Positions 25,371-35,261 of a stretch of DNA of 64,000 nt are shown piece by piece. The translations under genes were made by a program, and so were the position numbers. This DNA comes from Dyella choica (GTDB lineage: Bacteria > Pseudomonadota > Gammaproteobacteria > Xanthomonadales > Rhodanobacteraceae). A model generated the notes under the pieces. It had not been told where the DNA came from. It did not search any database and worked only from the letters and a program-made list of their open reading frames with translations. The DNA is taken from contig NZ_RYYV01000005.1 in the NCBI RefSeq assembly GCF_003977665.1, positions 248,001-312,000 of the forward strand, read 5' to 3'. Numbering within the stretch: position 1 is the stretch's first letter; every line of letters begins with the position of its first letter.

Positions 25371-27692
25371 ATGAAACTTCGCCGTTTCGTCATCGCCATT
25401 CGCTCGCTGATGCCTTGCAGGCTGTCGCAGTTGATTCGCATGTTGCTGATGGCTTTCGCTGCCCCAGCAGCGATTGCGCAAACCAGTACGCCGGCGGCAT
25501 CTTCAAGCACCACGGCGCCACCATCCGCTTCAAGCAGTGGCCGGCCAGCAGTGACACTCAGTGAAGTCATGGTCACTGCGAACCGTCGCCGAGAGCCGCA
25601 ACGTGATGTACCTATGCACGTTGACACAGTACAGGCAGCAAGCTTGCTGCAACTGGGCGCCAAGAATCTCAACGATTACGTGTCCTATCAGCCCGGAGTG
25701 TTCTTTGCGAGTGCGGGTGGCACGGGGCAGGGCGAGTTGGTGATGCGCGGCGTGTCGACCGGCAACCAGACCAGCCCGACGGTGTCGCTATATATCGACG
25801 ACGTTCCCGTCGGAGGCAGTACGGTATATGCCGCCGCAGCCACGTTTCTATTCGATCCGGCCTTGCTCGACCTCGACCACATCGAGTTCCTGTATGGGCC
25901 TCAGGGCACCTTGTATGGTGCAGGTTCGATGGGCGGCCTGGTGAAATACGTGACGACCAAGCCTGATCTCAGCGGCTACTCGGGCAATGTGGGCGGGGAT
26001 GTTTCCAATACGAATCGCGGCGGCGCCAGCTATTCCGAACATGCATCGCTCAATATTCCGCTGATGAAAGACAAAGCTGCGCTGCGCGTGTCCGCTGTGG
26101 ACCAGCATATTACCGGCGTGTATCGGGCCGTAGGCGAAACTCCGGCAGGCGGCGCCGACCGCACCCACACCAAGGGTGTGCGCGTGCAATTGGAAGTCGA
26201 TCCGGTCGACAAGCTCAGCTTGAACGTGACCGCGATGGCACAGAAGATCGCTGCGGATGGATTATCGATGGGTGACTTCAGCCTGCAGGGTCAACCTATT
26301 TCGGGCGGCCCGTACAATCGTGCCCTCAATCACCGAGAACCATTCACGCAGACCTTGCAGCTGTACTCTTTTCACGCCGGTTATGAATTCGATTGGGGCA
26401 CGGCGGACTGGATCAGCTCCTACCAGAGCTTCGTCAATCACAGCGTGCAGGACTATCCCGATTCGTTTCTCAGTCTGCTGAACCTGATCGGTCCCTTGTT
26501 CGGCGTCGATCAGCCGCTGGCTTCGCTGTACGTCGACTCACAGTACACCGTGCACAAGATTTCGCAGGAGATGCGGCTGACCTCGCGCAAGAACGATAGA
26601 TTCGATTGGCTGTTGGGTTTGTGGCTCAATCGCGAAGACGTGTGGGAGCAATACGTGTTGCAGGGCGATAATGTATCGTCGCCCGGCGCTACTGGGTTGA
26701 TCGCGCAGGCCGTCAATGCACGTTTTTCGGAATATGCAGGCTACGGCGATCTCACCTGGTACGTCGGCCCCACCCTCGATCTCACCGTCGGCGCTCGAGC
26801 CAGTGGCAACACCCAGCGACTTTCGAATTTCGAGGACGGACCGTTTGCCGGCAGTCCAGGCGGTTTCCGCGAGCACAAGAAGAGCCAGGACATAACCAAG
26901 ATGGTCACGCTGACCTGGCACCCCACCAGGGAGGACAGCTTCTACATGCGCGCCTCGACCGGGTATCGTCCGGGAGGCCTGCAGGCGCCGTTGCAGAGCA
27001 CGCTATTGATACCGAATCCGAGTGCCACCAATAGCTTCGGTTCCGACAACCTGGAAAGCTATGAGCTGGGGTACAAGAGCAGTCATTTGGATGGCCATTT
27101 GAATGTGGGTGTCGACGGTTACGACATCGAATGGCATCACATGCAGCTCTACACCTATACGCTGGGCAATACGATCATCCAGAACGCAGGCGATGCTCGC
27201 GTCAAGGGTATCGAAATGCAAGCGAATTATTCCAAGGGCTCGTGGCAGCTGGGCGTATCCGGCGCCTACACCGATGCATTTACCAACAACGGCGCGCCGC
27301 AATTGGGAATTCAACCGGACGCGCGGTTGCCGTATTCGGCCCGTTGGACGGGCACGGTAAGTGGCAAGTACCAGTTCAAGCTTGCCGCAACGGACGCTTA
27401 CGTCGGCGCGGCGGTGCGTGGTTCCAGTCATCGCAATGCCGGTTTTGACGGTGATACCAGCGATCCGAACTTCAAGCTGCCGGGCTTCATGTTCCTGGAC
27501 CTCAACATGGGCGTGAACCTGCGCAGCGGCGCGAATTTCGATTTCTACGTGCGCAATGTGTTCGACCGGCGGCTGCCGATTGGTACCTTGAACGACGAGG
27601 CGGTGAATTTCCTCGCTACGGTGGGCGGACCGATGCTGGTGCAGATGTCTACGCCGCGGACGGTAGGAGTGGCCTTCAACGTACCGTTCTGA
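25371..27692 (+). CDS. TonB-dependent outer membrane receptor
   Basis: A 773-residue TonB-dependent receptor. The signal peptide ends near residue 36 (FAAPAAIAQ), then a Ser/Thr/Pro-rich linker leads to the TonB-box-like SEVMVTANRRRE (about 64). The plug has LVMRGVSTGNQTSPTVSLYI and YGPQGTLYGAGSMGG; the beta-barrel ends with GVAFNVPF, an aromatic C-terminus needed for outer-membrane insertion. The sequence resembles the large receptor group of Xanthomonadales and sphingomonads annotated as iron-complex receptors, but no siderophore, Fur box or B12 riboswitch is visible, so the ligand is open. It is single, 103 bp behind prmC, with space for its own promoter. Confidence 0.92.
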   Translation: MKLRRFVIAIRSLMPCRLSQLIRMLLMAFAAPAAIAQTSTPAASSSTTAPPSASSSGRPAVTLSEVMVTANRRREPQRDVPMHVDTVQAASLLQLGAKNLNDYVSYQPGVFFASAGGTGQGELVMRGVSTGNQTSPTVSLYIDDVPVGGSTVYAAAATFLFDPALLDLDHIEFLYGPQGTLYGAGSMGGLVKYVTTKPDLSGYSGNVGGDVSNTNRGGASYSEHASLNIPLMKDKAALRVSAVDQHITGVYRAVGETPAGGADRTHTKGVRVQLEVDPVDKLSLNVTAMAQKIAADGLSMGDFSLQGQPISGGPYNRALNHREPFTQTLQLYSFHAGYEFDWGTADWISSYQSFVNHSVQDYPDSFLSLLNLIGPLFGVDQPLASLYVDSQYTVHKISQEMRLTSRKNDRFDWLLGLWLNREDVWEQYVLQGDNVSSPGATGLIAQAVNARFSEYAGYGDLTWYVGPTLDLTVGARASGNTQRLSNFEDGPFAGSPGGFREHKKSQDITKMVTLTWHPTREDSFYMRASTGYRPGGLQAPLQSTLLIPNPSATNSFGSDNLESYELGYKSSHLDGHLNVGVDGYDIEWHHMQLYTYTLGNTIIQNAGDARVKGIEMQANYSKGSWQLGVSGAYTDAFTNNGAPQLGIQPDARLPYSARWTGTVSGKYQFKLAATDAYVGAAVRGSSHRNAGFDGDTSDPNFKLPGFMFLDLNMGVNLRSGANFDFYVRNVFDRRLPIGTLNDEAVNFLATVGGPMLVQMSTPRTVGVAFNVPF

Positions 27693-27730
27693 TGCGAAAG
27701 CCGCAGTTGCCCTTGTCTGGGTTCGGGCAG

Positions 27731-27865
27731 CTACGGCATTTGATGGTCATGGCTATTGCTCAGCCGGAAATCGATCTCGCGGAGGGAGTTGATGTTTTCT
27801 CCCGTGAAGGTGATCTTGCTGCCCGGCTTAGCATGACTTGGATTCACCGTAGCATGGGTTGCCAT
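27731..27865 (-). CDS. Small hypothetical protein, 44 residues
   Basis: The ATG at 27865 has GAGGA eight bases upstream and opens a 44-codon frame (MATHATVNPSHAKPGSKITF and onward, ending SHDHQMP). It is hydrophilic, without signal or membrane segment. I do not recognise it; the start of it reads like the first strand of an immunoglobulin-like domain, so it might be a leftover of a larger gene. The remaining gap, 27866-28015, holds nothing I can name. Confidence 0.3.
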   Translation of the reverse strand: MATHATVNPSHAKPGSKITFTGENINSLREIDFRLSNSHDHQMP

Positions 27866-28015
27866 AGCGGTGTCCTCGTCTTTAGGTGGACGCCTGGCGG
27901 GAATGCCAAGCGCGCGAGCAGTACCACTCTGGCTATGAAACATGCGTCAACATCAGGTGAGGCAGGAGTTTCGCGTGCGATGCGTGTGATGTGAGTTCCC
28001 AAAACGGCGTTATGT

Positions 28016-30616
28016 CTAATGCCCGGTTCCGCTGATCCGTGACGGGGGCTTGATCGCATAGAGCAGGGCCGGCAGGAAGATGAACGTGGCCAGCAGGACC
28101 GCCACCAGGCTCACCAGCAGCATGCGTCCCATGCTGGCCATGCCCAGGTCATGTGACAGCGCAAGCGAACCGAACGCAGTGCCGGTAGTGAGTGCCGAGA
28201 ACAGCACGGCGCGAGCGGATGCCGAACTCACGAACCGTCGCATGCCCGCGCGCCAATTCATCACGAAGTACACGTTGAACGATACGCCTACGCCCAGCAG
28301 CAGCGGCAGTGCAATGATGTTGGCGTAATTCACCGCCATCCCTGCTACGCGTGCGAGCAACGCGGTGAGCAGTGCAGACATGGCAAGCGTCAGCAGCACG
28401 ATGCTGGCGTCTTTCAGCCGGCGGATCACCAGCATCAGCACGACGGCAATGGCGACGATCGCCAATATGGCAGCCTGCTTGAACGCTTGCATGATGGTGT
28501 CGGCCGAGGCGATGGTGGTCACGGCGGGACCACCTGCCTCAGGCGCAACCCGCTGCACGGCTTCGACGAACTTGCGCAGGCCGGCCGTATCCTGTTCATT
28601 GACGGTGGGCGACACCTGGATGCGCACCTGGCCGTTCGGGCTCACCCAGTCACGCTTGATCGTTTCAGGCAGGGATTGGAGCGTGACACCCTTGGCGTTC
28701 AATGCATCGCGCAGGCTGTCCAGCTGCTTCGGCAGAAAGCGGCTCACCGCTGCATTCATCGCCATCAGCCGGTCGTCCGGTGCCTTGGCGAGCTTTTGCA
28801 GGGCGCTCTCGATGCTGCGCAGCGGCGAATCGGCCGTCATTTCCGGTTTGGCGTCGTTGATGGCATCCAGCGTGTCGCTGATGGCCGAGCGCAAGGCTTG
28901 CGCCGTTACCGGCGGTGCCGAAGGGTCGACATCCAGCGACGGCAGCATCAACACCTGTGCCTGGTTGAGCTGATCGAGCGATGCTTGCTGATCGGCCGGT
29001 ACGAAGGTGGCAGCGGAAATGACGCTGGATACTTCCGGCAGCTTGGACAACTTGTCCGACAGCGTACGCGCGGTGTCCAGCTTGGGCACCGTGATGTTGA
29101 TATTGAATGGATTGGTGACTGGGTTGTCGGCCAGGCTGCGCAGCGTGCGCATCGGCTCGGAATTCGGATCCTGCGTATTGAGCGGATTGGCGTCGAACGG
29201 CATGCGCACGCCCGCCACCAGTCCGGCGATGCCCAGCAGGGCGAATGCGACCAGCACCGGCTTGTAGTGGCAATGCAGCAGGGAATCGAGCTTTGGGCCG
29301 AACGGCAGCGACAATTCCTTGCTCTGGCGCGTGGGCTTCATCAGGATCAGCAAGGCGGGCAAAAGCGTAAGCGTGCACACCAGGGCGATGCCCATGCCGA
29401 CGCCCGCAATGGTGCCCAGTTCCGCCACGCCGACGAAGCTGGTCGGCGAGAACGCGAGGAATCCGCAAGCGGTGGCAGCCGCGGCCACGGCGATCTGGCT
29501 GCCGGATACGCGTGCACCTTCGGCCAGCGCCACGTTGATGTCGTCATGCAGCATGCGTTGCTCGCGCAGGCGCACGGCAAACTGGATGCAAAAGTCGACC
29601 GCGAGACCCACGAACAGCACCGCGAACGCCACCGAGATCACGTTCAAGGTACCCACTGCCAGCGCGGCGAAGCCGGTGGTCAACGCAAAGCCGACCAGCA
29701 GCGTAAGCAGGATCGGAATGATGCGGCGGAACGAATGCATCGCCAGGTATAGCCACAACGCGAGCAGGAACAGGCTGACCACGGTGCTGGCGACGATGCC
29801 CTTGGTAAGCGCGCCGAATTGGACGTCGGCTAGGGCAACTGAACCGGTGTAATCGACATGCACCCGGCCGGCCTTCACGTCCGGCAAACCTGCGGCGACG
29901 CGATCCAGCGCCTGCGTGGCGGCAAGACCGGGTTGCAGCGAACCGTCTTCGAGTACCGGATGGGTGAGCACGAAGCGCACGTTCTGCGGCTGCTGCGTGA
30001 TGTCCGAGCCGAGCAGGCTCTGCCAGGAGAGCGGCGTGGGGTGAGCGTCGGCGGCGTTGTTCAACACCTGGGTCAGCTGGTCGAGGGCCGGTTTATAGGG
30101 CGAAAGGTCGGCATGCTGGATGCGCACGCCCGCTGCCATCAGCGACACGCCGTTCAGCAGGCCGCGCGCGGAAGGGTCGGCTGCGAGCGGGCCAAGCAAG
30201 GGTTGCGCGTTCATCAGCGAGCCGAGCATCTTGTTCAGATCGTTCGGGTCGAGCAGCAGCAGGCCTTCCTGGCAGAAGAAGGGATCCGCATCGGGCCGGC
30301 TCACGTCGATGAAGTGCTTTTTGTCGGCGGCCAGCGTCTTGGCCAGCTCCGCGGCGGTCTCGTCGGACTCCTCCGGCGTTACGCCACGCACTACGACAGC
30401 CAGCACGTTGTTGAACTGTGGAAATTCGCGGTCGAAGGCTATCGCATGCTGGCGCCATGGCAGCGTGATAGCGAAGAGGTTGTCGGTATTGGTATCGACG
30501 CTCAGACGCTTGGCCGCGACCCAGACACCGAGCCCGGCGAGAGCGAAGAAAACCAGCACCACGGCGATGGCGTAGCGGCGGCAGAATTGGACCAATCGAA
30601 CGATGAACTCGGTCAC
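28016..30616 (-). CDS. hpnN: Hopanoid-associated RND (MMPL) transporter HpnN
   Basis: An 866-residue RND-family exporter of the MMPL/HpnN type, which shuttles hopanoids from the inner to the outer membrane. It has the two-fold RND design: helix 1 at residues 15-33, a first periplasmic loop (about 35-265), five helices (about 270-430) containing the AVDFCIQFAVRLRE segment, helix 7, a second loop (about 480-700) and helices 8-12. The loop starts WVAAKRLSVDTNTDNLFA, typical of HpnN. The start is a GTG with GAGGAG upstream. dxs, which makes isoprenoid precursor, lies 178 bp upstream on the same strand. No squalene-hopene cyclase is in the window. Confidence 0.88.
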   Translation of the reverse strand: MTEFIVRLVQFCRRYAIAVVLVFFALAGLGVWVAAKRLSVDTNTDNLFAITLPWRQHAIAFDREFPQFNNVLAVVVRGVTPEESDETAAELAKTLAADKKHFIDVSRPDADPFFCQEGLLLLDPNDLNKMLGSLMNAQPLLGPLAADPSARGLLNGVSLMAAGVRIQHADLSPYKPALDQLTQVLNNAADAHPTPLSWQSLLGSDITQQPQNVRFVLTHPVLEDGSLQPGLAATQALDRVAAGLPDVKAGRVHVDYTGSVALADVQFGALTKGIVASTVVSLFLLALWLYLAMHSFRRIIPILLTLLVGFALTTGFAALAVGTLNVISVAFAVLFVGLAVDFCIQFAVRLREQRMLHDDINVALAEGARVSGSQIAVAAAATACGFLAFSPTSFVGVAELGTIAGVGMGIALVCTLTLLPALLILMKPTRQSKELSLPFGPKLDSLLHCHYKPVLVAFALLGIAGLVAGVRMPFDANPLNTQDPNSEPMRTLRSLADNPVTNPFNINITVPKLDTARTLSDKLSKLPEVSSVISAATFVPADQQASLDQLNQAQVLMLPSLDVDPSAPPVTAQALRSAISDTLDAINDAKPEMTADSPLRSIESALQKLAKAPDDRLMAMNAAVSRFLPKQLDSLRDALNAKGVTLQSLPETIKRDWVSPNGQVRIQVSPTVNEQDTAGLRKFVEAVQRVAPEAGGPAVTTIASADTIMQAFKQAAILAIVAIAVVLMLVIRRLKDASIVLLTLAMSALLTALLARVAGMAVNYANIIALPLLLGVGVSFNVYFVMNWRAGMRRFVSSASARAVLFSALTTGTAFGSLALSHDLGMASMGRMLLVSLVAVLLATFIFLPALLYAIKPPSRISGTGH

Positions 30617-30794
30617 GGGCTCAGCCGCTCCTCAAGTCTGTATGAAAAACGTTAAGGATAATGCATAACGCGCAGCTTTCCCTTAGGCGCAGGTAACTAC
30701 TTCATCTGTCTGAGGGCGGAAGGGGCGTGGAGCAACCCAGTTGGAGGGGGCCTCCTCCCCCCCCGCCAGACAGGGGAAAGGGACGGCGGCGGGA

Positions 30795-32585
30795 TTACGC
30801 GCTCGCCAGATTCATGGCGACCGCCTGCGGAAAGCGTCCCCGAATGGCCCTGCGTATAGCCGGCAAATCCAGCCCGGCGGCGCTCAGCACTTCGTCGCGG
30901 CTGCCGTGCTCAAGGTAGGCATCCGGCAGCCCCAAGTGCAGGATCGGCAGGTTCACGCCGTGCGCCGCCAGGCATTCGGCAACGCCCGAGCCGGCGCCGC
31001 CGGCCACGGCGTTGTCCTCGATGGTTACGAACGCGTCGTGGCTGTTCGCCAGTTCCAGCAGCAGGGCTTCGTCCAGCGGCTTGACGAAGCGCATGTTGAC
31101 CAGGCTGGCGTCGATTTCGGCAGCGATCTCGGTGGCCGGCGCCAGCATGGCGCCGAAGCTCAGGATCGCCAGGCGGCGGCCCAGGCGGCGCACTTCCGCC
31201 TTGCCGACGGGCAGCGTATCCAATGTTTTGCGCACCGCCACGCCAGGACCGCTGCCGCGCGGATAGCGAATCGCCGCCGGCCCGGCATGACGAAAGCCGG
31301 TGGTGAGCATGGCGCGGCATTCGGCCTCGTCGGCGGGCGCCATGATCAGCATGTTCGGCAGGCAGCGTAGGAAGCTCAGGTCAAAGCTACCCGCGTGGGT
31401 GGCACCGTCGGGCCCCACCACGCCGGCGCGATCGATGGCGAAGGTCACGTCCAGGTTTTGCAGCGCCACATCGTGGATGGCCTGGTCGTAGGCGCGCTGC
31501 AGGAAGGTGGAGTAGATCGCCACCACGGGCTTGGCGCCTTCGCAGGCCATGCCGGCGGCTAACGTTACCGCATGCTGTTCGGCGATGGCGACGTCGATGT
31601 AGCGATCCGGATATTCCTGGGAAAAACGCACCAGCCCGGAGCCTTCGCGCATGGCAGGGGTAATGCCGAACAGGCGCTCGTCCGCCGTGGCCATGTCGCA
31701 CAGCCAGTCGCTCAAGACGTCGCTATAGGTGGGCTTGCCGGGACCGGCTTTCTTCACTACGCCGGCGATCGGGTCGAACGGGCTGACGGCGTGGTATTCG
31801 ATCTGCGCCAGTTCGGCGGGAGCGTAGCCCTTGCCCTTGGTAGTGATCACGTGCAACAGCTGAGGGCCTTTGGCGCCCTTCAGCGCGCGCAGCACTTCCA
31901 ACAGCTTGGGGACGTCGTGTCCGTCGATCGGGCCGGTGTAGCGAAAGCCCAGTTCCTCGAACATGGTGCTGGGCACGGCTACGCCGTCGTCGCGTTTTTC
32001 CAGGCGCTTGGCGAGGCCGCCCACGTTTTCGCTGATCGACATGCCGTTGTCGTTAAGCACCACCAGCAAGTTCGCGCTGAGGTCGCCGGCATGATCGAGC
32101 GCCTCGAACGCCATGCCGGCCGTCATCGCGCCGTCGCCGATCACGGCCACGAACTTGCGTGTTTCACCCTTGTGCTGTGCCGCGATAGCCATGCCCAAGG
32201 CGGCGGAGATCGAAGTGGAGGAGTGGCCCACGCCGAACGTGTCGTACTGGCTTTCCTCGCGGCGGGGGAACGGCGCCAGGCCGCCTTTCTTCTTGATGGT
32301 GGTGATGCGGTCGCGACGGCCGGTGAGGATCTTGTGCGGGTAGCACTGGTGGCCGACGTCCCAGATCAGCCGGTCGTGAGGCGTATCGAATACGTGGTGC
32401 AGCGCCACCGTCAGCTCCACCACGCCCAGTCCGGCGCCGAAATGGCCGCCGGAGCTGGCCACGGCCTCGATCAGGTAGCGGCGCAATTCGTCCGCGACGG
32501 CGGGAAGCTGGGCATCGGGGAGCTGGCGCAGGTCGGCCGGGGAGTCGATCGCGGCGAGGTAGGGGTAGCGGGAGAGGTCGATCAT
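30795..32585 (-). CDS. dxs: 1-deoxy-D-xylulose-5-phosphate synthase
   Basis: Thiamine-diphosphate enzyme for the first step of the MEP isoprenoid pathway (pyruvate plus glyceraldehyde 3-phosphate). The 596-residue protein has [19 protein letters not shown], the HKILTGRR segment, the thiamine motif [28 protein letters not shown], and in the transketolase-like part [15 protein letters not shown] and [18 protein letters not shown] 32585 ([10 protein letters not shown]) gives the normal N-terminus; the upstream frame reads through a REP. The neighbouring hpnN suggests joint supply of hopanoid precursors. Confidence 0.96.
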   Translation of the reverse strand: MIDLSRYPYLAAIDSPADLRQLPDAQLPAVADELRRYLIEAVASSGGHFGAGLGVVELTVALHHVFDTPHDRLIWDVGHQCYPHKILTGRRDRITTIKKKGGLAPFPRREESQYDTFGVGHSSTSISAALGMAIAAQHKGETRKFVAVIGDGAMTAGMAFEALDHAGDLSANLLVVLNDNGMSISENVGGLAKRLEKRDDGVAVPSTMFEELGFRYTGPIDGHDVPKLLEVLRALKGAKGPQLLHVITTKGKGYAPAELAQIEYHAVSPFDPIAGVVKKAGPGKPTYSDVLSDWLCDMATADERLFGITPAMREGSGLVRFSQEYPDRYIDVAIAEQHAVTLAAGMACEGAKPVVAIYSTFLQRAYDQAIHDVALQNLDVTFAIDRAGVVGPDGATHAGSFDLSFLRCLPNMLIMAPADEAECRAMLTTGFRHAGPAAIRYPRGSGPGVAVRKTLDTLPVGKAEVRRLGRRLAILSFGAMLAPATEIAAEIDASLVNMRFVKPLDEALLLELANSHDAFVTIEDNAVAGGAGSGVAECLAAHGVNLPILHLGLPDAYLEHGSRDEVLSAAGLDLPAIRRAIRGRFPQAVAMNLASA

Positions 32586-32630
32586 GGGCGTATTGTGCCC
32601 CTCCCGACACATTTTCTCTCCCTCAGGTGC

Positions 32631-32699
32631 GTAGGCTGGAATGACCATCCCAGCTTTTCACGCGACGTCCCGATGCTGGGATCGCCATCCCGGCCTACG
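32631..32699. repeat. Inverted pair of GTAG-type REP palindromes
   Basis: Left unit GTAGGCTGGAATGACCATCC with CAGC; right unit GCTGGGATCGCCATCCCGGC followed by CTAC. It lies between the 3' end of the HNH gene and the start of dxs, both on the minus strand. Confidence 0.85.
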
Positions 32700-32712
32700 C
32701 ATTGCGGGGGAG

Positions 32713-33312
32713 CTACACCAGTGCTTCGCGCCGATGCCGTGGCAGATGGCTCACCAGAAACTCCATCTGGTCCGCCAGGATGTTGCGGTTGGAGAGGATC
32801 AGGTGCTCCACCCAGCTGGGCCGGTACGGCACCGCAAGTAGCGGCATGTTCGCTTCCTGCGGCGTGCGGTTGCCCTTCTTCAGATTGCAGGCCAGGCAGG
32901 CACTGACCACGTTTTCCCATTCGTCGCGGCCACGCTTGGAAATCGGCAGCACGTGGTCGCGGGTCAGTTCGCTGCGAATGAAGCGCACGCCGCAGTACAG
33001 GCACAGGTAGCGGTCGCGACTGAACAGCGCAGCGTTGGTGAGCGCAGGAGCAGGGTCGATGGCGTGATCGCGGCAATGCCCCCGGCTGGCGACGATCGGG
33101 TGCAGATCGATTCGGCTTTGCGCGCCCAGATCACGGTTGTGGCCGCCGTGTACGGTGAGGCAGGGGTCGCCCAGGGTCCACGCCACGGCGTCGCGGACAT
33201 AAAGGCACACCGCGTCTTGCCAGCTGATCCAGTCCAGAATCCGGCCCGCGGCGTCCAGAGACAGCACCCGGGTCGAGTTCAGGTCGCCCCTATGTGGCAC
33301 TTCCATAAGCAT
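32713..33312 (-). CDS. HNH endonuclease domain protein
   Basis: A 199-residue HNH-family protein, the group annotated as HNH endonucleases near housekeeping genes. The C-terminal half has the zinc-finger pair YLCLYCG and ACLACNLKKGNRTP framing the HNH core TRDHVLPISKRGRDEWENVV. The N-terminal about 90 residues (ILDWISWQDAVCLYVRDAV) are shared by the family. ATG 33312 has GAAGGA eight bases upstream. Nuclease activity is likely but the biological role is unknown; no restriction methylase or phage gene accompanies it. Confidence 0.85.
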   Translation of the reverse strand: MLMEVPHRGDLNSTRVLSLDAAGRILDWISWQDAVCLYVRDAVAWTLGDPCLTVHGGHNRDLGAQSRIDLHPIVASRGHCRDHAIDPAPALTNAALFSRDRYLCLYCGVRFIRSELTRDHVLPISKRGRDEWENVVSACLACNLKKGNRTPQEANMPLLAVPYRPSWVEHLILSNRNILADQMEFLVSHLPRHRREALV

Positions 33313-33567
33313 GCGTTTCGTCCTTCACCTATAGCGAAAGAGCGTCTTCACCAATGCAATGGCGCTCGGTTTTTCCGCAGCATAGACCAAATTGATTGCA
33401 AATCGCATGCAATCGGTGGTGGGCCCGCGGAAAAAACGCCCGTGGCGCCAACTCGCCCTGGAAATCCTGCGCTGATATAGTGGCCGTTCATCTGTAGACC
33501 CGACGCCGGGCTTGGGAGGGGGAGCCGTGGGTGGCGACCCCGGCACGGTGGGGCAGAGGTAAGTAAC

Positions 33568-34329
33568 GTGGCTGAAGTACTTTTCTATGAGCGTCCAGTT
33601 CCGCTCAACCGCACCGTACACAAGGATCTGCGCATCAAGGGGCTGCAAAACCTCAAGTTTGCGCACAACGTGCATTCTGTGCCGTTGACGTGCACGGAAT
33701 TCCCCGTCACGGCTCGCGACATCCCGATCCTGTTCGCCGGTCCCGACGAGGTCACCGCCGGCCCGATGGCTCTGCTGGGCCTGCGCCAGAACGAGAACCT
33801 GTTTCTCGACGGCGAGGGCCATTGGGCGCCGGGCGTGTACATTCCTGCCTTCGTGCGCCGCTATCCGTTCGTGCTGGCCGAGAAGCCGCCGGGTGCGGAA
33901 GGCGATGACTTCACCGTGTTCCTCGATGAAGCCTATGAAGGCTTCAACAGCGCCGAAGGCGAGCGCCTGTTCAAGGAAGACGGCACCGAGACCGACATAC
34001 TGAAGAACGCCGTGAATTTCCTGGGCGAATTCCAGCAGCATGTCGCGCGCACCAAGCAGTTCATGGAAGACTTGCGCAAGCACGACCTGCTCGAGCCGCG
34101 CAACATTCGCCTGGAGCGCAACGGCAATGTGATCAACCTCAACGGCCTGTACGTGGTCAGCGAGGAGAAGCTGCGCAAGCTCGATGTGGAAACCACCCAC
34201 CGCTTCCTCACCGATGGCACGCTGGGCTGGATCTACGCCCACCTGCTGTCGCTGATGAACATCGATCGCGTGGGTCAGCGCCTGGCGCAGATCGAGGAAG
34301 CCGAAGGCGTCAACGCCACCAAGAACTGA
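33568..34329 (+). CDS. SapC family protein
   Basis: A 253-residue protein of the SapC family (PF07277 type), named after a Campylobacter S-layer locus; its function in proteobacteria is unknown. Landmarks are the N-terminal FYERPVPLNRTVHKDLRI, the middle GEGHWAPGVYIPAFVRRYPF and the LVEPRNIRL-like LLEPRNIRLER. There is no signal peptide or helix, so it is probably cytoplasmic or exported by another route. The start is a GTG with AGAGGTAAG seven bases upstream. It is divergent from the HNH gene across a 255-bp gap and ends in its own terminator. I see no S-layer gene nearby. Confidence 0.88.
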   Translation: MAEVLFYERPVPLNRTVHKDLRIKGLQNLKFAHNVHSVPLTCTEFPVTARDIPILFAGPDEVTAGPMALLGLRQNENLFLDGEGHWAPGVYIPAFVRRYPFVLAEKPPGAEGDDFTVFLDEAYEGFNSAEGERLFKEDGTETDILKNAVNFLGEFQQHVARTKQFMEDLRKHDLLEPRNIRLERNGNVINLNGLYVVSEEKLRKLDVETTHRFLTDGTLGWIYAHLLSLMNIDRVGQRLAQIEEAEGVNATKN

Positions 34330-34355
34330 TCGGCTTCGCGCTAGCGATCATGAAA

Positions 34356-34383
34356 AAGGCCACCCCATGGGTGGCTTTTTTTC
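34356..34383 (+). terminator. Rho-independent terminator after the SapC gene
   Basis: GCCACCC and GGGTGGC form a stem with a CAT loop, preceded by five A and followed by seven T. It could work in both directions; on the plus strand it ends the SapC transcript. Confidence 0.9.
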
Positions 34384-34433
34384 AGCTGTCCCAATCACCC
34401 TAGTATCGTCAAATCAAAGCATGGAGCATGGTC

Positions 34434-34781
34434 ATGAACTATCACGGCAGTTGTCACTGCGGGCGCATTGCCTTCGAGGTCGAAGGCGAGCTGACGCAGG
34501 CGATGGAATGCAATTGCTCGCACTGCATTCGCAAAGGGTTTCTGTTGTGGTTCGTGCCGCGTGAACAGTTCAAGCTGCTTACGCCCGAGGCGGACATGTC
34601 GGTCTACAGCTTCAACAAGCATGTGATCCGGCACCATTTCTGCCCGACGTGCGGCTGTGCGCCGCTGTGCTTTGGCAACGCGCCGGACGGCAGTGCCATA
34701 GCAGCTGTCAATGTGCGTTGCCTTGAACAAGTGGAGATTGCGAACCTGAAACGGGTGCCGTTCGACGGGCGCAGTCATTGA
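34434..34781 (+). CDS. GFA (glutathione-dependent formaldehyde-activating enzyme-like) family protein
   Basis: A 115-residue zinc-binding protein of the GFA/CENP-V fold. The cysteine pattern is complete: SCHCGRIAFEVEG, then CNCSHCIRKG and HHFCPTCGCAPLCFG. Family members include S-(hydroxymethyl)glutathione-related enzymes, but most have unknown substrates. I chose ATG 34434 since GGAG lies seven bases before it; ATG 34428 is too close to that site. It stands alone between a terminator and a REP. Confidence 0.88.
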   Translation: MNYHGSCHCGRIAFEVEGELTQAMECNCSHCIRKGFLLWFVPREQFKLLTPEADMSVYSFNKHVIRHHFCPTCGCAPLCFGNAPDGSAIAAVNVRCLEQVEIANLKRVPFDGRSH

Positions 34782-34784
34782 AGT

Positions 34785-34814
34785 TGGTTGGGGTTCGTAC
34801 ACCCCAGCCTACGG
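34785..34814. repeat. REP-like hairpin after the GFA gene
   Basis: A variant REP: GTTGGTTGGGGTTCG and its inverted arm ACCCCAGCCTAC. It lies between the stop of the GFA gene and the stop of the convergent cytochrome gene. Confidence 0.65.
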
Positions 34815-35261
34815 TTGTTTTGCGGACGCGGTTTGAGGGTGCATGGAGGCTACTTCGGCAGCCGTAATGCTGTTCGTGTAGTGGTTGCCGAAATGCGTTC
34901 GTACGTAATTGACCAGGTCCGCAATCTGCTCGTCCGTGAGTGTCGCATCCTCGAAGAAGTTCTTGTGGTCCGAAGGCCGCACTTCGAACGAGGGCATATT
35001 GTGCCGGCCGAACAGGACCACGGCCGCCATGTATTGCGGCGATCCGAGTTTCGAATTGCCCGCCAGCGCGGGGTAGGTTCCCGCGCCGGTGGCGCCCTTG
35101 GCGTCCGGCATGTGGCAGCCCTGGCAAATGGCGTGGAAGACGGCTTCGCCGTTTGCGTTCCTGAGTGAGGCGTAGGTGTAGAGCGGCTTGCCGGAGGACT
35201 GGGCCCGGACACAACTCGTGCATGCGAGCAACAGCGCAACGATACAAAGCAATGGTTTCAT
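34809..35261 (-). CDS. Periplasmic c-type cytochrome
   Basis: A 150-residue mono-haem cytochrome c. The signal segment (KPLLCIVALLLACTSCVRAQ) contains two cysteines but no clear lipobox position, so cleavage after VRAQ or lipidation are both possible. The haem site is CQGCH in GEAVFHAICQGCHMPDAKG, and the axial Met is in HNMPSFEVR. Its ATG overlaps the stop of the flavin oxidase gene by four bases (ATGA), so the two are translationally coupled and the cytochrome probably accepts electrons from that enzyme. The frame is open to 35396, but only 35261 gives a signal peptide. Confidence 0.88.
   Translation of the reverse strand: MKPLLCIVALLLACTSCVRAQSSGKPLYTYASLRNANGEAVFHAICQGCHMPDAKGATGAGTYPALAGNSKLGSPQYMAAVVLFGRHNMPSFEVRPSDHKNFFEDATLTDEQIADLVNYVRTHFGNHYTNSITAAEVASMHPQTASAKQP

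Noticed and set aside
33568-34329. An S-layer or Sap peptide-transport locus from the SapC name
   Set aside because: The SapC family name is shared by unrelated proteins; no S-layer protein or ABC transporter genes flank it.
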